Below are positions 17,299 through 27,179 of a stretch of 64,000 nucleotides of DNA, piece after piece. Numbering within the stretch: position 1 is the first letter of the stretch; each line of letters begins with the position of its first letter. Under the pieces are notes generated by a model. That model did not search any database. It saw only the letters and a program-made list of their open reading frames with translations, and was not told the origin of the DNA. A program made the position numbers and the translations under genes. Source of the DNA: CAIYRG01 sp964446945 (GTDB lineage: Bacteria > Pseudomonadota > Alphaproteobacteria > Micropepsales > Micropepsaceae); assembly GCA_964446945.1 (NCBI GenBank), contig CAYUQO010000004.1, forward strand, positions 62,001-126,000. Direction: 5' to 3'.

Positions 17299-17955
17299 CT
17301 AGGCGTGTCGCCGGATTATCCGGGCCGGAACTCCAACCGCAGTGACTGCGGCCGGAATATCACGAACTACCGCGGCGCCCGCACCTATGACAGTCCAGGC
17401 ACCGATGGACACTCCGTCCTTCACCACCGCGCCAGCCCCGATATAGGCGCCTTCCCCAATCTGCACTGATCCGCACACGGTTGCGCCGGGATTGATATTG
17501 ACGAAATCGCCTATATCGCAATCGTGAGCGACGGACGCTTTCACATTCAAAATGCAATGTGATCCGATCGAGGTCTGCGCCGTCACAATCACCCCCGGCG
17601 CGAGACAGGAACCGGCGCCTATCCGCACATCTTCGCCCAACGATGCCCTGGGATGAATCAAGGTCCACGGAATCATACGGCCATGGAACCTAGCCTCCAC
17701 GTCGGCAACCACCCGCCGCCTTACTTCGTTCGATCCAAAGGCGGTCAGATAGTGCGCCTTTCCGAGAACCAAAAGTCGGTTCTCAATTCCAGCAATTGAT
17801 CCGAGTACGTCAAGCCTCCGGTGCACGCCAGGCGCGACGTTGTCATCAAGAAAGCCTAGCAACCTGCCGTCCCAGCCGGCACGGCGAAGGTCCTCAATAT
17901 AACTGTGCAGTTCGCGTCCATGCCCCCCCGCCCCCAGGATGTACAGCTCAATCAC
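17299..17955 (-). CDS. NeuD/PglD-type sugar O- or N-acyltransferase
   Basis: A 218-residue protein with an N-terminal Rossmann-like sugar-nucleotide domain (YILGAGGHGRELHSYI, GFLDD) and a C-terminal left-handed beta-helix built from hexapeptide repeats (about 100-205, such as IGAGSC, IGSHCI, IGDFVN, IGEGAY). Family members transfer acetyl or other acyl groups to UDP-amino sugars (PglD) or sialic acids (NeuD). The neighbours, an NAD-dependent epimerase and a DegT aminotransferase, support N-acylation of an amino sugar made by this trio. Confidence 0.88.
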   Translation of the reverse strand: MIELYILGAGGHGRELHSYIEDLRRAGWDGRLLGFLDDNVAPGVHRRLDVLGSIAGIENRLLVLGKAHYLTAFGSNEVRRRVVADVEARFHGRMIPWTLIHPRASLGEDVRIGAGSCLAPGVIVTAQTSIGSHCILNVKASVAHDCDIGDFVNINPGATVCGSVQIGEGAYIGAGAVVKDGVSIGAWTVIGAGAAVVRDIPAAVTAVGVPARIIRRHA

Positions 17956-17976
17956 CTGCGGGTCTTCAATCTGCGG

Positions 17977-19032
17977 TCAGGCAATCGCCGGAATTTTCCG
18001 GACGTTGTTGAAACTTTCAATCAAGCCTACGACCTGCAGATGATCGCGTGACCCAATATTCGTAAGCTCTTTGAGCCACTTCGCGTTGCGATAAAAAATC
18101 GACTCCGGATCCGGAATCATCCCGCATACGATCGCTTCGACCATCGCTTCCGCGCCGGCTTCGATATCGAATCTTGGACGGAAACCTTCGTCGAGCATGC
18201 GCTGGGCCGAAACCCGGTAATCCCTGCGATCCGGATCATCGGTCGGAACGAAGGTCACTTTGATCGAGGGATTGAGCTTGCGAAAAATCGCCGCAACATC
18301 GACAACCCTGAGATTCTCGTGACTGATATTGTAGGTCAGATGCGCCAGATTGCTTTTTTCGGCGAAAAACACGAACGCCCTCGCACAATCGTGGACACTG
18401 ACGAACGGACGCCATTGCATCCCGTCGCCGAAGACCCGGATTTCGTTATGAATTGTGCTGTAGAGCGAAAAAATATTGATCACAAGGTCGAAACGCATCC
18501 TCGGCGAATAGCCGTATAGCGTTCCGTTGCGCAGGATCACCGGCCGCCACCGTGGCGTCGCCATCCGGATGAGTGCGTTGTCGGAATTTACCTTCGACGT
18601 GGCGTATGCCGTCAGCGGGTTCACCGCTCCTTCCTCGGTCAAATCGCCTTCGGCTTCTCCATATACAGAACAGGACGAAGAGAACACGAACCGGATGCCG
18701 CGCTCGCGCGCCGCTTCCGCAAGGGCAACCGTTGTCCGGAAGTTCACCTCATCGGTCAGCTCTGGATGCAGTTCGGCGGACGGGTCATTGGAAATCGCTG
18801 CAAGGTGAATAATGCAGTCGCAATCAGCAATAATCTGGTTGCGGAACGCCTCATCCGCGATCGCCCGGCGCAGATCCTCCCGAATGATTTCGACCGATGG
18901 CGTGATGCTCCGCAAATGGCCCATTCCGAAATAACCGATATCGACGACCCGCACCTGATGCCCACGCATCGCGAGCTTCGGGACCAGAACCGAGCCGACA
19001 TAGCCGGCCCCGCCAGTGACAAGTATTTTCAA
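17977..19032 (-). CDS. NAD-dependent sugar-nucleotide epimerase/dehydratase
   Basis: A 351-residue extended short-chain dehydrogenase. The NAD motif is GGAGYVGSVLV at 7-17, and the catalytic pair is YATSK near 146-150. At the position where 4,6-dehydratases carry STDEVYG it has SSCSVYGE, so it lacks the Asp-Glu dehydration pair and is unlikely to be RfbB; an epimerase or reductase role is more likely. Its ATG overlaps the stop of the upstream aminotransferase gene (19029-19032). It probably acts with that enzyme and the NeuD-like acyltransferase. Confidence 0.85.
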   Translation of the reverse strand: MKILVTGGAGYVGSVLVPKLAMRGHQVRVVDIGYFGMGHLRSITPSVEIIREDLRRAIADEAFRNQIIADCDCIIHLAAISNDPSAELHPELTDEVNFRTTVALAEAARERGIRFVFSSSCSVYGEAEGDLTEEGAVNPLTAYATSKVNSDNALIRMATPRWRPVILRNGTLYGYSPRMRFDLVINIFSLYSTIHNEIRVFGDGMQWRPFVSVHDCARAFVFFAEKSNLAHLTYNISHENLRVVDVAAIFRKLNPSIKVTFVPTDDPDRRDYRVSAQRMLDEGFRPRFDIEAGAEAMVEAIVCGMIPDPESIFYRNAKWLKELTNIGSRDHLQVVGLIESFNNVRKIPAIA

Positions 19033-20162
19033 AGGAACGCCCTCTCAGCTTGCTGGAGCTTTTCGACCATATACTGCATTTGATCGTCCGAAAGTGTCGC
19101 AAAAAACGGCAAGGTAATCACCTGTCCTGCCAGCTTTTCCGTCATCGGCAGTGGCCGTGGCGCGAACTTGCGGAAATATTCCTGTTCATGCACGGGTGGA
19201 TCAAAATAGGACCTTGTCTCGATCCCCTGTTCGCCGAGAAACCGCACGATGCCATCTCTCGCCTGACGGGACGCATCCTCGGGGACCAGAATCGTGAAAT
19301 CCTTCAACGCGTGGATGACGTGCTGCGGCCAGGCGGTAAGCCGAAACGCCGTATTGCTTTCGATCAGATACTGGAACTTGCGCGCACGCGTCTGCCGTTC
19401 CGACAGGAGTCGATCAATCCGCGCCAGGTTGTGAAGTCCCACAATCGCGTGGAATTCACTCATCTTGCCGTTCGCACCAGCAAAATGCGCGTTGTAGTTC
19501 GACTGAATGCCGTAGTTACGCATTGAACGAATCCGCTGAATGAGGTCCGCGTCCTGCGATGCGACCAGCCCGCCTTCCACCGTCACAAGCACTTTCGTCA
19601 CCGACAGCGAAAACACCTCGGCGTCGCCGAACGTACCGACCTTCTGACCCTCGAGCGCAGAACCGAATGCATGCGCAGCATCGAAGATCACCGGAATCTT
19701 TCGGCCCTTGCGTTTCGATGCTGTGGCTGCCGCCTCTTCGATTTCGCGCGCGCGCGCGGGCAGTCCGTACATATGCACGGGCATCACTGCGCCGACGTCA
19801 TCGTGCGCCGAAAGCAGATGTTCGAGATCATCAACCGAAATATTCAGGTCGGGTCCGATATCGGCAAACAGCGGCACACCACCCGCATACATCACCGCCT
19901 GAGCGGTCGCGACGAACGTGAATGCCGGCAGAATCACCTTTTGACCGGGACGCAGTCCGAGTGCGCCGAGGGTAAACAGCAATCCAATGGTGCCGGAAGA
20001 GAGTGCGACCGTCCTGGCGCCCAGGTAAGCCGCAGTTTCCTCTTCAAACCGCGTTACATATTTCCCGAAATTGGTGATCCTGCCGTTGGCAAGAATCTCC
20101 TCCAGCGGGCCGCGGATATCTTCGAGCGCCGGCAGGTCCGGCTTGATCAGGGGAATATGCAT
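19029..20162 (-). CDS. DegT/DnrJ/EryC1/StrS family PLP-dependent sugar aminotransferase
   Basis: A 377-residue aminotransferase that places an amino group on a keto nucleotide sugar. I chose ATG 20162 (MHIPLIKPDLP), the usual short N-terminus; the frame continues to 20216. Visible family features are ALSSGTIGLLFTLGALG, VILPAFTFVATAQAVMYAGG, the DAAHAFGS block and the PLP lysine in SVTKVLVTVEGG. The usual SFHATKxxxxxEGG motif is altered to SLSVTK, but the Lys is kept. It heads a coupled set with the epimerase and acyltransferase. Confidence 0.9.
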   Translation of the reverse strand: MHIPLIKPDLPALEDIRGPLEEILANGRITNFGKYVTRFEEETAAYLGARTVALSSGTIGLLFTLGALGLRPGQKVILPAFTFVATAQAVMYAGGVPLFADIGPDLNISVDDLEHLLSAHDDVGAVMPVHMYGLPARAREIEEAAATASKRKGRKIPVIFDAAHAFGSALEGQKVGTFGDAEVFSLSVTKVLVTVEGGLVASQDADLIQRIRSMRNYGIQSNYNAHFAGANGKMSEFHAIVGLHNLARIDRLLSERQTRARKFQYLIESNTAFRLTAWPQHVIHALKDFTILVPEDASRQARDGIVRFLGEQGIETRSYFDPPVHEQEYFRKFAPRPLPMTEKLAGQVITLPFFATLSDDQMQYMVEKLQQAERAFL

Positions 20163-20261
20163 TGGGCTCCTGTAACGAATGAGGGACAATCTGTAGGGCT
20201 CGCCAAAGCAGAGCACAAACCAGTTTGGCTTTCAGCTAAGTTTCTGCACATCGATATCAGG

Positions 20262-21020
20262 TTATACAATCAACTGGCGGACTGGCCGGGCCAGACAGTG
20301 ATAAATTCTGGGGACCTCGGGGCCATCCGGCACTTTCTTTCCCTTCATGTCGAGAATGTCATAACCCGCCCTTACGAGGAGTTGTCGCGCATTCCATTCC
20401 CTCTCGTTGTGGAACTCAAGAAGGACCACAGGCCGCGATTCCCGCAAGGTGCGCGACATCCCATTCAAAACGGCCGCCGCCCCACCCTCTACATCGATTT
20501 TCACGAAATCGACCCGCTGTCCGGCGAAATATTGATCCACGGAGACGGCCGGTATCTGCAACTCTGGCGCGGTCTGGACGCCATCGAGGTCGCGCCCCAC
20601 GACGTTCCATTCTGACGAACTTCGTTTCCGCCCCGCAAACAGTGTGACTTTGTCGCTGGCCCCATCCGCTACGGCCTTGTTTTCCACCTTGATGCGATCC
20701 CTGTAGCCCGAACGATCGATATTCTCGCGGAGTATCGCAGCGTTTTGGGGATGCGCCTCGAATGCTGCGACAAGTCCCGTCCGCCCCACCAATTTTGCAA
20801 GCAGAGCCGTTATGACGCCGTGGTGCGCACCTATATCTGCACATACCCAGCCGGGTCGCACTGTTTTTAGAATATTGGCACAAACTTCCGGTTCGTAAGA
20901 CGAATCCGCTTGAATGGCATTCCCCAGCCCAAGCGTTCTTGCGGCCCGTTTGATTCCATTCTTCACCGGCATCGGAAGTTGACGACGCGCACATTCGAGA
21001 GCCGTTTGTCGTACGATCAT
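20262..21020 (-). CDS. FkbM family methyltransferase
   Basis: A methyltransferase of about 252 residues, the second FkbM-type enzyme in the window. SAM-binding residues lie in VCADIGAHHGVITALLAKL, followed by AFEAHPQNAAILREN and the family block VDFVKIDVEGGAAAVLNGM. I prefer the ATG at 21020; the frame also offers a TTG at 21035. It probably O-methylates a sugar of the repeat unit. It shows little similarity to the first FkbM gene at 2820-3596 outside the core motifs. Confidence 0.85.
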   Translation of the reverse strand: MIVRQTALECARRQLPMPVKNGIKRAARTLGLGNAIQADSSYEPEVCANILKTVRPGWVCADIGAHHGVITALLAKLVGRTGLVAAFEAHPQNAAILRENIDRSGYRDRIKVENKAVADGASDKVTLFAGRKRSSSEWNVVGRDLDGVQTAPELQIPAVSVDQYFAGQRVDFVKIDVEGGAAAVLNGMSRTLRESRPVVLLEFHNEREWNARQLLVRAGYDILDMKGKKVPDGPEVPRIYHCLARPVRQLIV

Positions 21021-21148
21021 TAATCCGTTGGCCAAGCTTTGCGAAATCTCGGCGACCTACTTTCGGGTGATTTGGCTCATTCTTTGGTTTTGCCTGTGTC
21101 TCGTTTTTTTGGTTGCGGGAGCTCTGAATTTTCGCCGTTTGCGGCGGC

Positions 21149-22156
21149 TTATCCCGTGATTTGCAGCTGGGCCTTTGGCGGACGGTTCAGCAACTGCCGC
21201 CTCAATGCTCCCAACCAGAATCTGTCCAGCCTTGTGACCGGTTTGCGCAAGCCCAGGAGCAGCATGCGCAATGCGAGATGTTGTCTCTGCTTGCTGTTTG
21301 CGCTCCACTGGGAAAGGAGCCGGTGCCAGAGAACCCGGCGCAGCGTCTTTTGAACGGCTCTGCGATCACCGGCGTCGGGTAATGTGCGACACAGCTCGGA
21401 CAAGATCGCAATCCCCTCTCTTCGGAATGCCGTCTGGCTGCGAATGGTTTTGGACGATTCGTGCAGCCGGAAAAACGCGACCGGTTCCCGGATATATTCA
21501 ACGCCGGGATGCTCTCTGAGATATCGGAGCGCAACCTGCCAATCGAATGCGTAATGCAGCAGCTTGTTGAATCCGATCGATTGAAGCGCCTGGCGCGGTA
21601 ACCAAAATCCCGGTTGAGAATAAACGCATCTGTCGTTCAGCAAATTGTCGAATGACAGCCGGCAGTTCGCGCGCTTCGTCGCAGTGGCCAGGTTTGGTCC
21701 CTCGAGAATTGGCGCTGCCACTGCATTCCTGCGGAATCTTTCGCCCAGACGGCCCAAGGCGCCCTGCAGCAGTAAATCGTCGGAATTGATCCAATTGAAC
21801 AGCTCTCCACTGCACAGCCGCAACCCCTTGTCGATCGCGTCCACCTGCCCGCTGTCCTTTTGGCTGACCCATGCGGTCAACCAGGGTTCGTATTTTCGGA
21901 TGACCTCAACCGAGCTGTCGGTCGAACCGCCATCAATCACCAAATACTCCAGACGTGGATAGCCCTGCAGCAGTACCGACCGGATCGTCTCTTCGATGAA
22001 TTGCCCCTGCATGTAACTCGGAGTGACGACCGAGATGACGGGCCACGCTGTGCCATCGCGGCGGGTCGAAGGCAGTGGCGGCGTTTCAATTGTCCATGGC
22101 CAACCTGACTTTCCGGCGGACGGCGCAGGAAGTTGCGAAAGACGCGCACAGGGCAT
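21149..22156 (-). CDS. Glycosyltransferase family 2
   Basis: A 335-residue GT2 enzyme. The catalytic domain starts late, near residue 39, with VISVVTPSYMQGQFIEETI, then YLVIDGGSTDSSVEVI and LFNWINSDDLLLQGAL with the acidic metal site; the QKDSGQVDAIDKGL element is typical of WcaA-like members. The first 35 residues are Pro/Arg-rich and unusual. The ATG at 22156 follows directly on the TGA of the GT4 gene. The segment around 230-335 is basic and helical. Confidence 0.88.
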   Translation of the reverse strand: MPCARLSQLPAPSAGKSGWPWTIETPPLPSTRRDGTAWPVISVVTPSYMQGQFIEETIRSVLLQGYPRLEYLVIDGGSTDSSVEVIRKYEPWLTAWVSQKDSGQVDAIDKGLRLCSGELFNWINSDDLLLQGALGRLGERFRRNAVAAPILEGPNLATATKRANCRLSFDNLLNDRCVYSQPGFWLPRQALQSIGFNKLLHYAFDWQVALRYLREHPGVEYIREPVAFFRLHESSKTIRSQTAFRREGIAILSELCRTLPDAGDRRAVQKTLRRVLWHRLLSQWSANSKQRQHLALRMLLLGLRKPVTRLDRFWLGALRRQLLNRPPKAQLQITG

Positions 22157-23302
22157 TCAGTTCACTGCCGGACACGCGCGGGATACGCGCTCCGTCCGTT
22201 GCGGCGATTCGACCAGGCGGGAGAATACAGTGCGCAAATTGGAGGCAAACACTTCGCGACCAAACCGCGCCCGCACCCGGTCGGCGAGCAGTGGCGGCGT
22301 TCCAAGAGGCTCCGAAAGCATGCGGTCAATTTCATCCACCAGTCTGGCTTCGTCCACGGCATTACCCAATTCGCCGTCCGCCAGAGCATCTCGCGCGCCG
22401 CCTTTAGCCAGACCGAGTGCCGGCGTCCCGCAGGCCATCGCTTCGAGAAAGCTTATTCCGAAACCCTCGCCGGTAGATGGCATGACGAAAAGATCGGATG
22501 CACGGTAAAAGTCGGGCAATTTTTCGGCGTCGCATTCGCCAATAAATTGTACGCGGTCACCCACGCCGGCATCAGCTGCAATCCGGCTCAGACGCTCCCG
22601 GTCGTCGCCGGCACCGACGATGACGTACTGGATGTCGTGCCCGCGCGCGAGGAGGGCCGGAATTGCTCCGATGACTCGATCCTGGCCCTTGTAACGCTCA
22701 GCCGATGAAAGCCGTCCAACAGTCAGTAATACTTTTCTACCATCCCACCCGGCAACCTGCCGCAGCTCTCGGCCGCTTCCTGGACAAAAGCGCTCTCCTA
22801 CCGTGTTTGGGATAACAACAACGCGCTCCGGCGCGATCAACGACCATTTCAGCAGGGCTGATCTGGTGTACCGGGAAACGCAGAGGATGACGTCGGCGGC
22901 GTCTACGGCAGCGCGCTGGATTGGGCTTCGCTCTTGCCACGCTTCATAACCGTGCGCCTGAAGGATAAGTTTTGCTTTCGCAATTCGCGCGGTCAACGCT
23001 GCCAACGGAGCGAAATGGATATGGCCGCAGAACACGACATTGTACCTGTGCCGCAACGCCAAGCAAACTGCTGCAAATGCATAGCCCGCCTTTCCTCCTC
23101 GTGGCTTCCACTGTTGGATACCGTTCGCAACCATCCAACTTGCGGGCGCATGGAGGGCCACTGCCATCACTGAGCTTGCCGCCTTTGACTCGATGAGCGC
23201 TTCCAGAAAGTCGCGATTGTACTGTGCAATTCCTCCGCGCCAGCCATAGGCATCAGGCACCAGAGCAAGTACACGAGGAGCATCGCTAACGCCGGGCATC
23301 AT
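22157..23302 (-). CDS. Glycosyltransferase family 4
   Basis: A 381-residue GT4 enzyme with a classical pattern: RGGIAQYNRDFLEAL in the acceptor domain, CVSRYTRSALLKW, then the donor domain with VLLTVGRLSSAERYKGQDRVI and the E-x7-E motif PSTGEGFGISFLEAMACGTPALG. It lies nine bases after the asparagine synthase gene, with which it is probably cotranscribed. The acceptor and donor sugars are unknown. Confidence 0.92.
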   Translation of the reverse strand: MMPGVSDAPRVLALVPDAYGWRGGIAQYNRDFLEALIESKAASSVMAVALHAPASWMVANGIQQWKPRGGKAGYAFAAVCLALRHRYNVVFCGHIHFAPLAALTARIAKAKLILQAHGYEAWQERSPIQRAAVDAADVILCVSRYTRSALLKWSLIAPERVVVIPNTVGERFCPGSGRELRQVAGWDGRKVLLTVGRLSSAERYKGQDRVIGAIPALLARGHDIQYVIVGAGDDRERLSRIAADAGVGDRVQFIGECDAEKLPDFYRASDLFVMPSTGEGFGISFLEAMACGTPALGLAKGGARDALADGELGNAVDEARLVDEIDRMLSEPLGTPPLLADRVRARFGREVFASNLRTVFSRLVESPQRTERVSRACPAVN

Positions 23303-23311
23303 CTGACCCGA

Positions 23312-25144
23312 TCAAGCGGCACGGCGCAGTTCGGCCGCTAAAGGGAGCTGGGCTCCCAGCACCAACTGTGACCATTGCCGGTAGATCAGCCCCTTGCTTC
23401 TGCTGCCGGCGGATTTTTCCATCCACTGCCCGGTAGGCACACCAAATCCGCTTTTTTTGCGCGCAACAATTTCGCCGGGTAGCTGAAGCGTAGGAGCATT
23501 CGCCAATGCGGCCTTGCCGGCGCCGGGGACCAGAGTACAAATGTCAGCCGCTAGCGCTTGCAGCAAAGTGAAGTCCACCAGCGGAGTACGAATCTCAACG
23601 CCGTGCGCCATACCCGCCCAGTCGGAATCCCGCAGCAGCTGGTTGCGCAGGTAATGAGTGCTCTCAAGTGCGCAAACTCGACCGACGTCAGTTCCCGGAT
23701 CAGGTTGCAGCGTCAATGCCAATCGTGGAATTGGATTCAACCGGCGCAGTCCCGACCGGACAAGTTCGCGATCAAGCAAATGCCAAAGCTCTGATGGCAA
23801 AAAAACCGCGCGACGCAGCAGATAGGCCCCAGCCCAGCTCCCCCCATATTCCAGGAAGCCTGCGGCTTTCGGATGGTTCCGGACCAGCCCTGGAAGTGCT
23901 GCCCGGGCAATGACGCGGCCAAGTCGGCCCGCACCTGGCAACCAGGAAACTTTTCGCGCATGTCGGCGCCAGCGCGGCAAGTCGGCAAAGCTTGGATATC
24001 CTGCGAGAAGCTCGTCACCGCCGAGACCTGAGATCGCAACCTTCAGTCCTGCTTCTTTCGTTGCTTTGGCAACAAACCAGGTGTTCACGCCATCGATCGA
24101 GGGTTGGTCCATAGCCTCGAGTATGGCCGGCAATTCGTCGCGAAACTCGTGCGCACCGACTTGGCGGACAATATGCCGGGCGCCGTAGATCTTCGCCACT
24201 TGTGCGGCGAGCGGGGCTTCATCTTCAGGCGTTCCCCTGAATTCCTCGAATGCAAGTGTAATGGCCAGCGTTTCGAAGTGGCCCGCATCCCGCATCAATC
24301 CCGTCAGCGCACCCGAATCGACACCTGCCGAAAGGAATACGCCGACCTCGACATCCGATACGAGATGAGCCTTGACGCTGTCGAGGACGGCCGCGCGCAC
24401 GTGCTCGCCCAGTTCGGCGGGTTGGGCGCGATTGGCAGCGCCTGCGGCGAGAACTTCTGCAAAATTGACGAAGCGCTTCGGTTCATAAGCGCCGGAACAA
24501 TCGATCCACTGCGTGTGTCCCGCCGGCAGGACGCGGATGTCCTGGTACAGCGTGAACGGCTCCGGCACAGAACCGAAGATCGCAAACCCGACAATTCCGG
24601 CCGGCTCTGGATCACGCGACACACCAGCACCGGCAAGCAGCGCCTTAACTTGCGATGCGAAACGGAAAGTCCATCCGTCATTCGCTATATAAAGCGGCTT
24701 GATGCCGTAGGGATCGCGCGCCAGAAACAGCCCATTTCGCCGCCCATCCCAGATTGCGAATGCAAACATTCCGCGGAGGCGGTGCACCATTGCCTGTCCC
24801 TCGCGGCTGTAAAGTTGGAGCAGCACCTCGGTGTCTGATTGCGTCTTAAAGACCGCGCCGCGGGACACCAGTTCCGCGCGCAGTTGGCGGTAATTGTAGA
24901 TCTCGCCGTTGAACGTTATCGCGAGTTTTCCGTCGCCGGAAACCATCGGCTGAGCAGCGCGGTCAGACGTATCGATGATCGACAGGCGGCGATGCCCAAG
25001 CAGACAACGCCCATCTTCGCTGCTCCATTCACCTTTGCCGTCGGGCCCGCGTGCTCGCATAAAGTCGCGGGTGTTCAGCAGTTCGGATTGTTGCGGAACA
25101 CCGGCAGCAGGATGGTACGCAAAAATGCCATTTACCCCGCACAT
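23312..25144 (-). CDS. asnB: Asparagine synthase (glutamine-hydrolysing), polysaccharide-cluster type
   Basis: A 610-residue protein with an N-terminal glutaminase domain (nucleophile C2 in MCGVNGIFAY, followed by RGPDG and NGEIYNYRQLR) and a C-terminal AsnB ATP-pyrophosphatase domain (PP-loop LSAGVDSGAL, then GLGGDELLAGYPSF). Family members amidate aspartate, but homologues inside exopolysaccharide and O-antigen clusters are thought to amidate sugar or uronic acid carboxylates. Flanking genes are both glycosyltransferases, so a glycan-modifying role is plausible, though asparagine synthesis cannot be excluded. Confidence 0.9.
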   Translation of the reverse strand: MCGVNGIFAYHPAAGVPQQSELLNTRDFMRARGPDGKGEWSSEDGRCLLGHRRLSIIDTSDRAAQPMVSGDGKLAITFNGEIYNYRQLRAELVSRGAVFKTQSDTEVLLQLYSREGQAMVHRLRGMFAFAIWDGRRNGLFLARDPYGIKPLYIANDGWTFRFASQVKALLAGAGVSRDPEPAGIVGFAIFGSVPEPFTLYQDIRVLPAGHTQWIDCSGAYEPKRFVNFAEVLAAGAANRAQPAELGEHVRAAVLDSVKAHLVSDVEVGVFLSAGVDSGALTGLMRDAGHFETLAITLAFEEFRGTPEDEAPLAAQVAKIYGARHIVRQVGAHEFRDELPAILEAMDQPSIDGVNTWFVAKATKEAGLKVAISGLGGDELLAGYPSFADLPRWRRHARKVSWLPGAGRLGRVIARAALPGLVRNHPKAAGFLEYGGSWAGAYLLRRAVFLPSELWHLLDRELVRSGLRRLNPIPRLALTLQPDPGTDVGRVCALESTHYLRNQLLRDSDWAGMAHGVEIRTPLVDFTLLQALAADICTLVPGAGKAALANAPTLQLPGEIVARKKSGFGVPTGQWMEKSAGSRSKGLIYRQWSQLVLGAQLPLAAELRRAA

Positions 25145-25175
25145 TGCGCTACCGTCCCTGTCAGATCAACCGTCG

Positions 25176-26381
25176 TCACGTGTGCACATATGAACGGCCC
25201 CAGCATCGCCGGAACGGCTCGAACTCGTCGATGACGTCACAGACCTGCTCGACATAATGCTGTGGCGTCCGCTGCGCCGCGAGCGCATGGCCACGTTGGA
25301 CCAGAACGCTTCGCACCTCATCGCGGCGGATCGACCGGATCGCGCCTGCAATGGAATCCGCATCGAGCGGGTTGAAACGAATGGCCGCCTCGCCGAACTG
25401 CTCCGCTGCGCCGTCGATATCCGATGCAGCAACGGGACAGCCGCTCGCAAAGGCTTCCAGCGGCGGCAGATTGTCCGGCCCGAAAAGCGTGGCATAAACC
25501 AGTGCAACTGCTTCCCGGTAAAGTTCGACGATTTCGGCTGCCGGAAGAAATCCCAGGATATGCACTCGCTCCGCCAGGTCCAGTTCGCCGATCATATGGC
25601 GGACGTGGCTGAGATTGCCTTTATCGCTCCCGCTCAGCACGAGATCGAGTGGTTGTGCTGCACCTTCGTTCACGCGCTGAAGAGCCAGCAAGAGATTGAC
25701 ATGGTTCTTGTGCGGCCAGAACTGCGCCGGATAGAAAATGAACGGATTTGCCAACCCGTATTTCTGCCTGACACCGCAGGACTCGTTGGTGCGTTGCCGG
25801 TACGCATCCGCCGCCGGATGGGGAATCACGCGCACATTGACCGGATTGACGCCGTAGAACGCGATGACCTCCCGTTTTCCCGTTTCGGTTCCAGTCAAGA
25901 CCCGCGCGGCACGCGGAAGCAGCGTGCGAAAGTTCTGCTCACGTGCATCCCATGTCCAGCCGGTCGTGCTGACTTCCGGAAAATACGGTTGCTTGCGGTG
26001 TTCAAGGTCCCACACCGTCGCGAAATAGGGAATCGAAACCGGCTGCGCCACCGGCCACATAAACCAGGCGATGTCGATTCCCGCGATGCGTATATGCTGC
26101 TCTTCGGCGGAGGCCGGTTCGGATTCGGGCGAAAGCGTCCTCAGCGACTGCCTGATTCCGCGTGCAACAGGACCAAGCACGGGATTCGAACTGATCCGCT
26201 GGCGCGCCCGGGACAACACTGACGGGGCTGCAACTCCGTTGCCGTGACTTTCTTCAGTCCTGAAAACAATGAACTCATGACGCATTGAATTTGATTCAAC
26301 AGCGCCGATCAGACTCGAACGCAGGGTGTTCCCGCCGCCATCCATGGTCCCGAGCGGACCGGTGAAAACCCCAACGCGCAA
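25176..26381 (-). CDS. Glycosyltransferase family 4
   Basis: A 401-residue GT4 enzyme. VGVFTGPLGTMDGGGNTLRSS is the N-terminal glycine-rich loop; FIFYPAQFWPHKNHVNLLLALQ starts the donor domain, as in GT4 mannosyl- and rhamnosyltransferase-like proteins, and TLFGPDNLPPLEAFASGCPV is the nucleotide-sugar E-containing motif. It is packed between the class I methyltransferase and asparagine synthase genes. Specificity is not known. Confidence 0.9.
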   Translation of the reverse strand: MRVGVFTGPLGTMDGGGNTLRSSLIGAVESNSMRHEFIVFRTEESHGNGVAAPSVLSRARQRISSNPVLGPVARGIRQSLRTLSPESEPASAEEQHIRIAGIDIAWFMWPVAQPVSIPYFATVWDLEHRKQPYFPEVSTTGWTWDAREQNFRTLLPRAARVLTGTETGKREVIAFYGVNPVNVRVIPHPAADAYRQRTNESCGVRQKYGLANPFIFYPAQFWPHKNHVNLLLALQRVNEGAAQPLDLVLSGSDKGNLSHVRHMIGELDLAERVHILGFLPAAEIVELYREAVALVYATLFGPDNLPPLEAFASGCPVAASDIDGAAEQFGEAAIRFNPLDADSIAGAIRSIRRDEVRSVLVQRGHALAAQRTPQHYVEQVCDVIDEFEPFRRCWGRSYVHT

Positions 26382-26387
26382 GCTCCG

Positions 26388-27179
26388 TCAGCCCGCCCGC
26401 TGGTCCGCAGCTTTGCGGAAGACCGCCACGACGTGCCAGGTCGTATCCGAAACCTGCTCGTTGCGGGTGAACCCCGCATGTGCCGAAAGAGGCTCAAACC
26501 CGTGTTGCCGCGCAAGTGCAACGATCTCGGGCACGGTGAAAAAACGTGCCGTGTGGCGCTCCTGCACGTGGCTGTATGTACCATTATCGCGCAAGGCGTA
26601 GACGTTGTAGGTGACATGGGCGAGTGATGCGTCGCGCTCCAGCTCCGTCTCCGAGATCCGCAATATCGTAGCTTTATCATGCGCAAAGCGGCGCACGCGG
26701 ACTGCGTCAAATCCGGATAGCATCGCCGGAGCGTGCCAGAACTCGACAATGAAAATTCCGCAGTCGCGTAGACTCCGTGAGATGCCATCGAGAACCGCAC
26801 TCACGCCGGAATCGGTCTGCGCATAGCCGATGGAATCGAAAAGACATAACGCGGCATCGAACGGATCGTCCGCCGCCCGAAGCTCTCGCATGTCCCGCTG
26901 CTCCAGCTGGATTTCGGCGCCATTCCGGTCCGCTTTTTTTCGTGCCACGCCGATCATGGCGGCAGACTGGTCAGTCGCTGTAACGGCATACCCCCTTTTT
27001 GCCAGCCGGATGGCGTGCTCGCCCGTACCACACGCGATTTCCAGCACGCGCGATCCGGGCCCGACTCCTTCGGCTATTAGTCGATCTGCGAGGAACCGAG
27101 CCTCCGCGTCATAGGGCTTATCCCGGTAGAAGAGGTCATACAGATCGGCATAGCCATCAGAATATGGCGCTTGAGTCAC
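26388..27179 (-). CDS. Class I SAM-dependent methyltransferase
   Basis: A 263-residue methyltransferase. Motif I is VLEIACGTGEHAIRLAKRG (near 43-61), motif II ATDQSAAMI, and post-I CLFDSIGYAQTDSGV. The N-terminal YADLYDLFYRDKPYDAEA helix is typical of sugar N- or O-methyltransferases such as the desosamine-type N,N-dimethyltransferases. It overlaps the stop of the DegT aminotransferase gene by ATGA (27176-27179), so methylation of the amino group made by that enzyme is an attractive inference. Confidence 0.88.
   Translation of the reverse strand: MTQAPYSDGYADLYDLFYRDKPYDAEARFLADRLIAEGVGPGSRVLEIACGTGEHAIRLAKRGYAVTATDQSAAMIGVARKKADRNGAEIQLEQRDMRELRAADDPFDAALCLFDSIGYAQTDSGVSAVLDGISRSLRDCGIFIVEFWHAPAMLSGFDAVRVRRFAHDKATILRISETELERDASLAHVTYNVYALRDNGTYSHVQERHTARFFTVPEIVALARQHGFEPLSAHAGFTRNEQVSDTTWHVVAVFRKAADQRAG

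Noticed and set aside
17977..19032. NAD-dependent epimerase as the missing RfbB
   Set aside because: It has SSCSVYG where 4,6-dehydratases carry the STDEVYG motif, and it is coupled to an aminotransferase gene and not to rfbACD.
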